Of a stretch of DNA of 64,000 nucleotides, positions 27,402 through 35,410 are shown in pieces; positions within the stretch are counted from its first letter, which is position 1; each line of letters begins with the position of its first letter. The position numbers and the translations under genes are program-made. The stretch spans positions 124,001-188,000 of the forward strand of contig NZ_QICJ01000007.1 of NCBI RefSeq assembly GCF_003201105.1. The letters are read 5' to 3'. The notes under the pieces were generated by a model, which did no database searches, was not told the origin of the DNA, and worked only from the letters and a program-made list of their open reading frames with translations. The stretch comes from Dyella sp. AtDHG13. GTDB taxonomy: Bacteria > Pseudomonadota > Gammaproteobacteria > Xanthomonadales > Rhodanobacteraceae.

Positions 27402-27503
27402 GGAAGCTCCGCGATCTGCCCGAATGCGAGGCCGCTGCGCGACCTTCGCGATACTATGACTCTTGCCTTACCGCCGTTGGTCGCCTCACTCCAGGGAAGA
27501 GGC

Positions 27504-27524
27504 GTTGTTACCTATTGCAACAAC
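27504..27524. promoter_or_regulatory. Inverted repeat in the hmgA/27541 intergenic region
   Basis: GTTGTT and AACAAC arms 9 nt apart. The inner GTTAC-N5-GCAAC resembles the GTTACATATGAAAC palindrome between hpd and the MarR gene. It could be a second operator of that regulator, or simply a 5-UTR hairpin of the downstream small gene (ends 16 nt before its ATG). Confidence 0.3.
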
Positions 27525-27540
27525 ATCACAAGGAAACCGC

Positions 27541-27933
27541 ATGTCCGACTCGTATTCCTCGCTGGGCAACGCGCCCGCGACCGCCTCTGTCCAGGACCTC
27601 AGCCAGCCGCTTGCATCGGGCAAGGGATGGATGAAGTTCGTGGGCGTGATGTTCATCATCCAAGGTGCCATCACTGCCCTCTCCATCGTCGGCATCATCA
27701 TCGCGTGGCTGCCCATCTGGATCGGCGTTCTCGTGATGCAATCCGCCAACGCCATCGAGCGCGCCCAGCTCAGCGGCGATGCCGCCGCATTGAAGGAAGC
27801 GCTCGCCAGGCTGCGTACCTACTTCATCATCCAGGGCGTGCTGTTCCTGGTCAGCATAGCGGTGCTCGTGCTGTACATCGCCGTGTTCGGCGCAATGTTC
27901 GGCGCCATGCTGCATAACGGTTCCTGGCACTAA
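27541..27933 (+). CDS. Small membrane protein, DUF5362-like
   Basis: A 130-residue integral membrane protein. A soluble N-terminus of about 30 residues precedes two or three hydrophobic segments (FVGVMFIIQGAITALSIVG, IIIAWLPIWIGVLV, IIQGVLFLVSIAVLVLYIAV). An amphipathic helix sits between them (ANAIERAQLSGDAAALKEAL). The arrangement resembles the DUF5362 family as I recall it, which has no known function. An AAGGAAA site lies 5 nt upstream of ATG 27541. Flanked by tyrosine-catabolism genes on the opposite strand. Confidence 0.72.
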   Translation: MSDSYSSLGNAPATASVQDLSQPLASGKGWMKFVGVMFIIQGAITALSIVGIIIAWLPIWIGVLVMQSANAIERAQLSGDAAALKEALARLRTYFIIQGVLFLVSIAVLVLYIAVFGAMFGAMLHNGSWH

Positions 27934-27980
27934 GACCGCCACACCATGGCCGCCCGCAACGGGCGGCCATACGGCGGCGC

Positions 27981-29078
27981 TTACAGCACGCCGCGCTTCA
28001 TCTGGTCGCGCTCGATCGACTCGAACAGCGCCTGGAAATTGCCCTCGCCGAAACCCTCGTTGCCCTTGCGCTGGATGATCTCGAAGAAGATCGGGCCGAT
28101 GTTGTTCTGCGTGAAGATCTGCAGCAGCTTGCGCTGCTTGGTCTCCGGGTCGGCGTCGATCAGGATCTTGTTCTTCGCCAGGCGCGGCACGTCCTCGCCG
28201 TGGTTGGGGATGCGCATGTCGATCACTTCGAAATACGTATCGGGCGTGTCGAGAAACTCCACGCCCTGCGCGCGCATCGCTTCCACCGTGTCGTAGATGT
28301 TGTCGGTGAACAGGGCGATGTGCTGGATGCCTTCGCCGTGATACGCGTCGAGGTATTCGTTGATCTGCGACTTCGGATCGCTCGACTCGTTGAGCGGAAT
28401 GCGCACGATGCCGTCCGGCGCGGTCATGGCCTTGGACACCAGGCCCGTCTTGGCGCCCTTGATGTCGAAGTAGCGGATCTCGCGGAAGTTGAACAGGCGC
28501 TCGTAGTAGTCGGACCACTTCTGCATGTTGCCGAAGTAGAGGTTGTGCGTGAGGTGGTCGATGAAGGTGAGGCCGAAACCCTTCGGGTTCTGGTCAGCGC
28601 CCGCGACAGGCTCGTAGTCGCCTTCGTAGATGCTGCCCTTGTCGCCGTAGCGGTCGACCAGGTACAGCACGCAATCACCAATGCCCTTCACGGCCGGCGC
28701 ATTCACCGCCTTGGTGGATTCGGCCAGCGCGCTCACCGCTTCGCCGCCATTGCCGAGCACGACGTCATAGACGTCCTTGGCGGGCTTTTCGAAACGGATG
28801 GCGAAACCCGCGGCGCAGGGGCCGTGGGCCTGGGCGAATTCGGCGGCGTAGGAGTCTGGGTCCTCGTTGACCAGCAGGTTCACGCCGCCCTGGCGGTAGA
28901 CCGTGATCGGGCGCGACTTGTGCTTGAGCACGGCGCTGAAGCCCATGCTCTTGAACAGGCGGTGCAGCTCGTGGCCGCGGCCGGCGGGGGCGGCGAATTC
29001 GACGAATTCGAATCCGTTGATGCCCATGGGGTTTTCGAAGGTGGTGACCTGCATGCCAAGATTGGGCTGCGCGCTCAT
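27981..29078 (-). CDS. hpd: 4-hydroxyphenylpyruvate dioxygenase
   Basis: Fe(II) enzyme converting 4-hydroxyphenylpyruvate to homogentisate, entry to the homogentisate branch of tyrosine degradation. 365 residues from ATG 29078 with an AGGAGA site. Two VOC domains. The facial triad is visible as His in FIDHLTHNLYFGNM, His in GIQHIALFTDNI and Glu in GPIFFEIIQRKG. Divergent from a MarR regulator with a palindromic site between. Confidence 0.97.
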   Translation of the reverse strand: MSAQPNLGMQVTTFENPMGINGFEFVEFAAPAGRGHELHRLFKSMGFSAVLKHKSRPITVYRQGGVNLLVNEDPDSYAAEFAQAHGPCAAGFAIRFEKPAKDVYDVVLGNGGEAVSALAESTKAVNAPAVKGIGDCVLYLVDRYGDKGSIYEGDYEPVAGADQNPKGFGLTFIDHLTHNLYFGNMQKWSDYYERLFNFREIRYFDIKGAKTGLVSKAMTAPDGIVRIPLNESSDPKSQINEYLDAYHGEGIQHIALFTDNIYDTVEAMRAQGVEFLDTPDTYFEVIDMRIPNHGEDVPRLAKNKILIDADPETKQRKLLQIFTQNNIGPIFFEIIQRKGNEGFGEGNFQALFESIERDQMKRGVL

Positions 29079-29160
29079 GGGGCTCTCCTGATGGACCGGG
29101 CTCAATGGCCTACGCGGGACATCCCTTGCGTGCGACCATCGTGATAATCCTCGCGTTATA

Positions 29161-29174
29161 GTTACATATGAAAC
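29161..29174. promoter_or_regulatory. Candidate MarR operator between hpd and marR gene
   Basis: GTTACATATGAAAC is a 14-bp near-perfect palindrome (12 of 14 positions symmetric) in the divergent region, about 85 nt upstream of hpd and 24 nt upstream of the likely MarR GTG start. MarR proteins commonly bind such sites beside their own gene. Confidence 0.5.
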
Positions 29175-29197
29175 CATTTGCAAGGAGCGCCGCAGCA

Positions 29198-29656
29198 GTG
29201 GCCGAAGAACACCATCCCGACCATGCCCCGCTGGAGCTGGAAAACTTCCTGCCTTACCGGCTTTCCATCCTCTCCAACGCGGTCAGCCAGGCCATTGCCG
29301 ACGATTACCAGCGTCGGTTCGACCTGAGCATGACGGAATGGCGCGTGATGGCCGTGCTGGCCCGCTTCGACGGCCTTTCGGCCCGCGAAGTGGCCGAGCG
29401 CACCCTGATGGACAAGGTGGCCGTGAGCCGCGCCCTGTCCAAGCTGGTGGAAACCGGCTGGGTGACCCGCGCGACCCACGACGGCGACAAGCGCCGCTCC
29501 GTGCTGGGCCTGAGCGAGGCCGGCTGGGCCATTCACGAGGTGGTGGCGCCCATGGCCCGCGAGCATGAGCGCAATTTGCTGTCCCGGCTGGACGAAGAGG
29601 AACGCACCTGGCTGGTGCGCATTCTGGACAAGCTGCAGGCGATTGAGCCGAAGTGA
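29198..29656 (+). CDS. MarR family transcriptional regulator
   Basis: A 152-residue winged-helix repressor or activator. ENFLPYRLSILSNAVSQ dimer helix; the HTH spans SMTEWRVMAVLARFDGLSAREVAERTLMDK in separate helices; the wing is GWVTRATHDGDKRRSVL; C-terminal dimerisation helices follow. GTG 29198 has AAGGAG ten bases upstream and is preferred to ATG 29168, which lies inside the candidate operator. Divergent from hpd, so control of tyrosine/homogentisate catabolism by an aromatic ligand is inferred. Confidence 0.88.
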   Translation: MAEEHHPDHAPLELENFLPYRLSILSNAVSQAIADDYQRRFDLSMTEWRVMAVLARFDGLSAREVAERTLMDKVAVSRALSKLVETGWVTRATHDGDKRRSVLGLSEAGWAIHEVVAPMAREHERNLLSRLDEEERTWLVRILDKLQAIEPK

Positions 29657-29749
29657 GCGAGAAGTGAGTGAAGAGAAGTGAGGAGTGAGAGAGAGCCGGC
29701 CAGTTCGACGCTCTTCTTTCACTTCTCACTCCTCTTTACTCACTCCCGC
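29655..29749. repeat. Long imperfect hairpin with purine-rich and pyrimidine-rich arms
   Basis: Left arm 29655-29696 is built from GAGAAGTGAG/GAGTGAG words. Right arm 29710-29749 carries the imperfect complement (CTTCTCACTCCTC words). The 13-nt centre is not symmetric. It fills the whole gap between the convergent MarR and POT genes and probably works as a bidirectional terminator. Related to 31358-31459. Confidence 0.8.
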
Positions 29750-29750
29750 T

Positions 29751-31259
29751 TTATTTCACGCCGTGCATCAGCCGGTTGATCAGTGGCGCGATGACGAACA
29801 GCACCGTGCCCGCGCCGGCCAGCAGCCAGAAGCTGAAGGTGAAGCCGCTCAGCGCCGAGGCCACGGTCATGCCGGTTTCGCCGCTCACATGGCCGGCGAA
29901 GATGCCCGACAGGTTGTTGCCAATGCCGGTGGAGAGGAACCAGCCGCCCATCGCAAAGCCCACCAGGCGCACCGGCGCCAGCTTGGTCACCATCGACAGG
30001 CCGATCGGCGACAGGCACAGCTCGCCCAGCGTCTGCAGCACGTAGACCAGCACCAGCGGCCAGAACGGGATCAGGTGGCGGCTGTCCACCAGGCGGGAGA
30101 GCGCGTACATCAGCACGATGAAGGCCAGCGCATTGCCGAGCAGGCCCAGGCCGAACTTGCGCGGGATCGACGGCTCCATGTGGCGCTTGTCCAGCCAGCC
30201 CCAGGCCAGCGACACGAACGGCGCCAGCAGCACCAGCGCCAGCGGCGCGACGGACTGGAACCAGCCCACCGGGAACTCCCAGCCGCCGAACATCTCGCGA
30301 TCCACGATGTTCTGCGCCAGGAAGTTGAACGAGCTGCCGGCCTGTTCGTAGAACATCCAGAACAGCACGTTGAACACGAAGATGATCAGCATCGCGAACA
30401 CGCGATCGCGCTGCACCTTGCCCTCGCGGAAGCCCTCCACCAGCAACAGCAGCGACAGGCCCACGAACAGCACGCTCAGCATCCACTGCAGCACGATGGC
30501 GCCAGCCTTGGCCATCACCAGATAGACCAGCGGAATGGCCACCAGGCAGCCGATCAGCACGTAGACCACGCGCATGCGGTTGGCCTGATCCGCGGCGGGA
30601 CGGCCCACGCCCTTCAGCTGGCGGCGCCCGATCCAGAACCACACCAGGCTGATCAGCATGCCGATTCCCGAGGCCAGGAACACCAGCTTGTAGTTCTGCT
30701 GCATCGGCGTGTCGGTGAAGTGGCTGGCCATCCAGCCGGTGATCAGCGGCGACACCAGCGCGCCGGCGTTGATGCCCATGTAGAACAGCGTGAAGCCGCG
30801 ATCCCGCCGCGCATCGCCCACGCCATAGAGCTGCCCCACCATCGAGGAAATGTTCGGCTTGAACAGGCCGTTGCCCACGATCACCGTGGACAGGCCGAGC
30901 AGGAAGATCTGCTCATTCGGCAGCATGATCATGAACAGCCCCGCCGACATCACCACGGCGCCCACCAGGATCGAGCGCTGGTAGCCGATGATGCGGTCCG
31001 CCACGTAGCCGCCGAACACCGCCGCCGCGTAGACCAGGGCCAGGTAGGCGCCATAGGTGCGGCTGGCGAAGCCCTGGCCTGCAGGATCGCCCTTGAAGAA
31101 CTCCGCCACGATGTACAGCGTCAGCGCCCAGCGCATGCCGTAGAACGCGAAGCGCTCCCAGAACTCCGTCATGAAGAGCATCCACAGCGGGCGCGGATGC
31201 CCCATGGTCTGCGGGTAATCGGGCACCGTCGGCGCGGTGGCGGTGTTGGTCTCGCTCAT
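29751..31259 (-). CDS. POT family proton-dependent peptide transporter, copy 1
   Basis: Inner-membrane symporter importing di- and tripeptides with protons. 502 residues and about 14 hydrophobic helices. Family motifs: ExxERF in FMTEFWERFAFYG, and the PTR2 signature FTLFYMGINAGALVSPLITG. C-terminal helices end in FSFWLLAGAGTVLFVIAPL. The next gene is a close paralog of identical length. Linked to tyrosine- and tryptophan-degradation genes, so peptide-derived amino acids are probably its relevant cargo. Confidence 0.92.
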   Translation of the reverse strand: MSETNTATAPTVPDYPQTMGHPRPLWMLFMTEFWERFAFYGMRWALTLYIVAEFFKGDPAGQGFASRTYGAYLALVYAAAVFGGYVADRIIGYQRSILVGAVVMSAGLFMIMLPNEQIFLLGLSTVIVGNGLFKPNISSMVGQLYGVGDARRDRGFTLFYMGINAGALVSPLITGWMASHFTDTPMQQNYKLVFLASGIGMLISLVWFWIGRRQLKGVGRPAADQANRMRVVYVLIGCLVAIPLVYLVMAKAGAIVLQWMLSVLFVGLSLLLLVEGFREGKVQRDRVFAMLIIFVFNVLFWMFYEQAGSSFNFLAQNIVDREMFGGWEFPVGWFQSVAPLALVLLAPFVSLAWGWLDKRHMEPSIPRKFGLGLLGNALAFIVLMYALSRLVDSRHLIPFWPLVLVYVLQTLGELCLSPIGLSMVTKLAPVRLVGFAMGGWFLSTGIGNNLSGIFAGHVSGETGMTVASALSGFTFSFWLLAGAGTVLFVIAPLINRLMHGVK

Positions 31260-31357
31260 GCAAACCCCATGAAGGCCGGAAGGGCACTCGCGTGCCGGTC
31301 GAAAGTTTTTGCGAACCCGGACATGTAACCGGCCACGCCCAGGTACGTCAAATGCCT

Positions 31358-31459
31358 AAAGAGCGAGGAGTAAGTAAAAAGAGAAGTGAGAAACGAGAGA
31401 AAAGCCAGCCAGCCGGCGCTCTTCTCTCGTTTCTCACTACTCACTCCTCACTCCTGCTT
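31358..31459. repeat. Second purine/pyrimidine hairpin, after POT copy 2
   Basis: Left arm 31358-31405 contains GAGAAGTGAGAAACGAGAGA. Right arm 31416-31459 contains its near-complement TCTCTCGTTTCTCAC followed by TACTCACTCCTCACTCC. It directly abuts the stop codon of POT copy 2 and lies 100 nt upstream of POT copy 1. Same GAGTGAG vocabulary as 29655-29749. Confidence 0.8.
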
Positions 31460-32968
31460 TTACCTCACACCGTGCATGAGACGGTTGATCAGCGGCGAAA
31501 TCAACAGCAGCAGCACGCCGGCGCCGGCCAGCAGCCAGAAGCTGAAGGTGAAGCCGGACAGCGCGGAGGCGGCGGTCATGCCGCTGTCGCCGCTGATCTG
31601 CCCGGCCAGTAGGCCGGACAGGTTGCCTCCCACCGCCATCGACAGGAACCAGCCGCCCATCGCCACGCCCACCACGCGCGGCGGCGCCAGCTTGGTCACC
31701 ATCGACAGGCCGATGGGCGACAGGCACAGCTCGCCGATGGTCTGCAGCACGTAGCACGCGGTCAGCGGCCAGAACGGGATCAGCCCGTGGCTGTTCACCG
31801 AGTACGTCAGCGCATACATCAGCGTGGTGAAGCCCAGGCCGTTGAAGACCAGGCCCAGGCCGAACTTGCGCGGGATCGACGGTTCCTTGTGGCGCCTGGC
31901 CAACAGCGCCCATACCTGCGTCACCAGCGGCGCCAGCACGATGATCGCCACCGGGCTCACCGACTGGAACCAGCCCACCGGGAACATCCAGCCACCGAAC
32001 ATCTCGCGGTCCACCATGTTCGCGGCAAGGAAGTTGAACGACGTGCCGAGCTGGAAATACATCATCCAGAACAGGATGTTGAAGGCGAAGATGATCAGCA
32101 TGGCGACCACGCGATCCAGCTGCACGCGATCGTGGCGCATCGCCTCCACCACCAGCATCACCGCCACGCCGATGAACAGCAGGCTCAGCAGCCACTGCAG
32201 GCCGCTCGCGCCGATAAAGGCCAAGAGCAGATAAACCAGCGGCACCGCGACCGCCACGCCCAACACCACCCACGCCACGCGGGCGCGGCCCGCCTGATCG
32301 GGCGCTGGCCGGCCCACGTCCTTCAGCCCGCGGCGGCCAAACCAGAACCAGAACAGGCTGAGGAACATGCCAACGCCAGCCGCACCGAACACGATGCGAT
32401 AGTTTTCCTGCGTAGGCGTATCCGTGAAGTAGCTGGCCAGCCAGCCCGTGAGCAGCGGCGCCAGCAGCGCACCGCCGTTGATGCCCATGTAGAACAGGGT
32501 AAAGCCGCGGTCGCGGCGCTCGTCCTTGGGGCCATACAGCTGGCCGACCATGGAGGAAACATTCGGCTTGAACAGGCCGTTGCCCACCACGACCATCGCC
32601 AGGCCAAACAGGAACACTTCCTTGCCCGGCAGCATCACCACGAACAGGCCCACCGCCATCACCAGGGCGCCGATCAGGATCGAGCGCTGGTAACCGATCA
32701 CCTTGTCCGCCACGAAGCCGCCGAAGATGCTGGTGGCGTAGATCAGCGCGGTATACGCGCCGTAGATCTTGCTGGCCCAGGCCTCACCCGCCGGATCGCC
32801 GTTGAAGAAGTGCGCCACGATGTACAGCGCCAGCGCCCAGCTCACGCTGTAGAACGCGAAGCGCTCCCAGAACTCGGTCATGAACAACATCCACAGCGGC
32901 CGTGGATGCCCGAGCATTTGCGGGAAGTCGGGCACCGGCGCGGGTGCGGTCTGGGTGGTGTTGCTCAT
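31460..32968 (-). CDS. POT family proton-dependent peptide transporter, copy 2
   Basis: 502-residue paralog of the neighbouring transporter. ExxERF motif in FMTEFWERFAFYS and PTR2 signature FTLFYMGINGGALLAPLLTG. Many helices align (GNGLFKPNVSSMVGQLYG, LCLSPIGLSMVTKLAP). Tandem duplication with divergence suggests different peptide preferences. Separated from copy 1 by a purine/pyrimidine hairpin; a REP-like pair lies upstream. Confidence 0.92.
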   Translation of the reverse strand: MSNTTQTAPAPVPDFPQMLGHPRPLWMLFMTEFWERFAFYSVSWALALYIVAHFFNGDPAGEAWASKIYGAYTALIYATSIFGGFVADKVIGYQRSILIGALVMAVGLFVVMLPGKEVFLFGLAMVVVGNGLFKPNVSSMVGQLYGPKDERRDRGFTLFYMGINGGALLAPLLTGWLASYFTDTPTQENYRIVFGAAGVGMFLSLFWFWFGRRGLKDVGRPAPDQAGRARVAWVVLGVAVAVPLVYLLLAFIGASGLQWLLSLLFIGVAVMLVVEAMRHDRVQLDRVVAMLIIFAFNILFWMMYFQLGTSFNFLAANMVDREMFGGWMFPVGWFQSVSPVAIIVLAPLVTQVWALLARRHKEPSIPRKFGLGLVFNGLGFTTLMYALTYSVNSHGLIPFWPLTACYVLQTIGELCLSPIGLSMVTKLAPPRVVGVAMGGWFLSMAVGGNLSGLLAGQISGDSGMTAASALSGFTFSFWLLAGAGVLLLLISPLINRLMHGVR

Positions 32969-33059
32969 GCATGCCCCTTTGCAAGCGAAGCGACAGAGAT
33001 GCCGCCAAAAGTTTCGTAACCGACTGCGTGACCGACTGTTCGCGACAACGTCTCAACTG

Positions 33060-33183
33060 CCCTCACCGTCATTCCCACGAAAGCGGGAGGCGCTTCATCA
33101 ACAGCCGAAGGCTGGTCATCCAGTGACTTTCGCGCGACGGCAAAGGCACTGGGTCCCCGCTTTCGCGGGGATGACGGTGAGGG
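33060..33183. repeat. Paired REP-like element (copy A)
   Basis: Outer inverted repeats of about 29 nt (CCCTCACCGTCATTCC and the ACGAAAGCGGGA arm) flank about 65 nt. The interior GCCGAAGGCTGGTCATC is shared with the element at 38026-38157, so it is one dispersed family of about 125-132 bp. Lies between POT copy 2 and kynA; no transposase in it. Confidence 0.85.
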
Positions 33184-33237
33184 ATAACCGCCGCAATAGG
33201 TCCGTGAAGCCGGTCTTATTCAATGGAGTGCCGACGC

Positions 33238-34086
33238 TCAAACTCCCAACTCCGTCCGCACATCCAGCAACTCCGGAAAAAACTCCAGCTCCAGCGCCTT
33301 CTTGAGAAACGCCACGCCCGAGGAACCACCCGTGCCGCGACGGTGTCCGATGATGCGTTCCACGGTTTTCATATGGCGGAAACGCCACATCTGAAAACTC
33401 CCCTCCACATCCACCAGCTGCTCGCACATGTGGTACTCGGGCCAGAATGTCGTTCGGTTTTCGTAAATGCGCTTGAGCACGGGCAGCAACCCCTCATGCC
33501 GCCTGTAAGGCTGCGACCAGTCGCGCGCGGTCAGTTCGGCGGGCACCGCGTGCCCGCGGCGCGCGAGATAGCCCAGGAACTCGTCGTACAGGCTGGGCGC
33601 TTCCAGCACCTCGCGCAGCGCGGCCTGCGCCGCCGGGTCGTACGCGAACACCTGCAGCATCTGGGCGTTCTTGTTGCCCAGCAGGAATTCGATCTGCCGG
33701 TACTGCAGCGACTGGAAGCCCGAGGACGTGCCCAGCACGCCGCGAAATTCCAGGTATTCCGAGGGCGTCAGCGTTTCCAGCACCGCCCATTGCTCGAACA
33801 GCTGGCGCTGCACCTGCTTCACGCGCGCCAGGATCTTCAGGCATGGATCGATCTCATCGCGGCGCAGATGGGCCACCGCCGACTTCAGCTCGTGGATGAT
33901 CAGCTTCATCCACAGCTCCGCCACCTGGTGCTGCACGATGAAAAGCATTTCATCGTGGTGCGGCGGATGGCTCAGCGGCTGCTGGGCCGTGAGCAGCTGG
34001 TCCAGCCGGAGGTAGCCGCCATAGGTCAACCGCCCGTTCAGGTCGAGCTCGATGCCGGCCTCAAGGTCGCGCTGGTTCTCGGTCAT
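33238..34086 (-). CDS. kynA: Tryptophan 2,3-dioxygenase
   Basis: Heme enzyme opening the tryptophan indole ring to N-formylkynurenine, first step of the kynurenine route. 282 residues from ATG 34086. [13 protein letters not shown] at the N-terminus, the [19 protein letters not shown] helix, [20 protein letters not shown], and the C-terminal [27 protein letters not shown] with the proximal heme His. No kynurenine formamidase or kynureninase is in the window. Confidence 0.96.
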   Translation of the reverse strand: MTENQRDLEAGIELDLNGRLTYGGYLRLDQLLTAQQPLSHPPHHDEMLFIVQHQVAELWMKLIIHELKSAVAHLRRDEIDPCLKILARVKQVQRQLFEQWAVLETLTPSEYLEFRGVLGTSSGFQSLQYRQIEFLLGNKNAQMLQVFAYDPAAQAALREVLEAPSLYDEFLGYLARRGHAVPAELTARDWSQPYRRHEGLLPVLKRIYENRTTFWPEYHMCEQLVDVEGSFQMWRFRHMKTVERIIGHRRGTGGSSGVAFLKKALELEFFPELLDVRTELGV

Positions 34087-34321
34087 GTCGATCCGGGGTG
34101 CGGAAAAACCCGCATGGTAACCCGTGTGAAGGCCAGGGCCTGTTTCCCCTTTCCGCATAGCCCCGTACGAGGGCGCATGCTGCACCGTGCCTTGCGGCGC
34201 AACATCCGGCCCTGTAACAATTTTGGTCTTGCTCAGGGCTTTACGTCCGCTGCTGGCCCCACTGGATGGGCCGCCGACGCCCCGCACCCCACTTTCTCAT
34301 TACTCACTCCGGGAGCGAGTC

Positions 34322-35407
34322 GTGTCCATCGCCGCCAAGTTCGAAATCGAATACCTCCAGTATCTCGATGCTGAAGGCAAGCAGGTTCGTGATGACCTGC
34401 CTGAATTCGCCAAAGACCTCGACCACATGGTCGAGCTGTACAAGCTCATGATGTCCACCCGCGTGTTCGACGCGAAATCCGTCGCCCTGCAGCGCACCGG
34501 CAAGCTCGGCACCTACGCCAGCTGCCTGGGCCACGAAGCCGCCCACGTCGGCATCGGCAGCGCCATGAAGCCCGAGGACGTGTTCGCGCCGAGCTATCGC
34601 GAATACGGCGCGCAGCTCTATCGCGGCGTGCAGCCGCGCGAGGTGTACATGTACTGGGGCGGCGACGAGCGCGGCAACGACTACCAGAACGAACCGGCGC
34701 GCCACGATTTCGCCTGGTCGGTGCCGATCGCCACGCAGTGCCTGCACGCCGCCGGTTCCGCGCTGGCGTTCAAGATCCGCAACGAGAAGCGCGTGGCCGT
34801 GTGCACCATCGGCGACGGTGGTTCGTCCAAGGGCGACTTCTACGGCGCCATCAACATCACCGGCGCGCAGAACCTGCCGATGGTGGCGGTGATCGTGAAC
34901 AACCAGTGGGCCATCTCGGTGCCGCGCAAGATCCAGTCCGGCGCGCCCACGCTGGCGCAGAAGGGCATTGCCGCGGGCCTGTTCTCCATCCAGGTGGACG
35001 GCAACGACATCATCGCCGTGCGCAAGGCCATGGGCGATGCGCTCGATCGCGCGCGCAACGGCCAGGGCGGCAGCGTGCTCGAACTGGTGACCTACCGCCT
35101 GAGCGACCACACCACCGCCGACGACGCGCGCCGCTACCGTGGCGAGCAGGAAGTGAAGGACGCCTGGGCGAAGGAGCCGATGAAGCGCCTGCGCAACTGG
35201 CTGGTGGCCAAGGGCGTGTGGGACGACGCGAAGGAAGAAGCCTGGAAGGCCGAGTGCGACGAGTGGATGGACAACGAGGTGAACGCCTACCTCGAAACCA
35301 AGACGCAGCCCGTCACGGCGATGTTCGACTACACCTTCGCCGAAGTCCCCGCCGATCTCGCCAAGCAGCGCGATCTCGCACTCCAGCTCGACAAGAAGGC
35401 GCACTAA
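34322..35407 (+). CDS. pdhA: Pyruvate dehydrogenase E1 component, alpha subunit
   Basis: ThDP-binding subunit of the alpha2beta2 E1 that decarboxylates pyruvate. 361 residues from GTG 34322 (GGGAG just upstream). YASCLGHEAAHVGIGSAM, SYREYGAQLYRG, and the ThDP/Mg motif IGDGGSSKGDFYGAINITGA with NNQWA. The C-terminal part carries the phospho-loop-like YRLSDHTTADDARRYR. First of three genes pdhA-pdhB-pdhC. A branched-chain ketoacid E1 is a possible alternative by sequence type alone. Confidence 0.9.
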   Translation: MSIAAKFEIEYLQYLDAEGKQVRDDLPEFAKDLDHMVELYKLMMSTRVFDAKSVALQRTGKLGTYASCLGHEAAHVGIGSAMKPEDVFAPSYREYGAQLYRGVQPREVYMYWGGDERGNDYQNEPARHDFAWSVPIATQCLHAAGSALAFKIRNEKRVAVCTIGDGGSSKGDFYGAINITGAQNLPMVAVIVNNQWAISVPRKIQSGAPTLAQKGIAAGLFSIQVDGNDIIAVRKAMGDALDRARNGQGGSVLELVTYRLSDHTTADDARRYRGEQEVKDAWAKEPMKRLRNWLVAKGVWDDAKEEAWKAECDEWMDNEVNAYLETKTQPVTAMFDYTFAEVPADLAKQRDLALQLDKKAH

Positions 35408-35410
35408 GCC

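Noticed and set aside
29168-29197. ATG 29168 as MarR start
   Set aside because: It lies inside the palindromic operator candidate and has no ribosome site, whereas GTG 29198 has AAGGAG at suitable distance.
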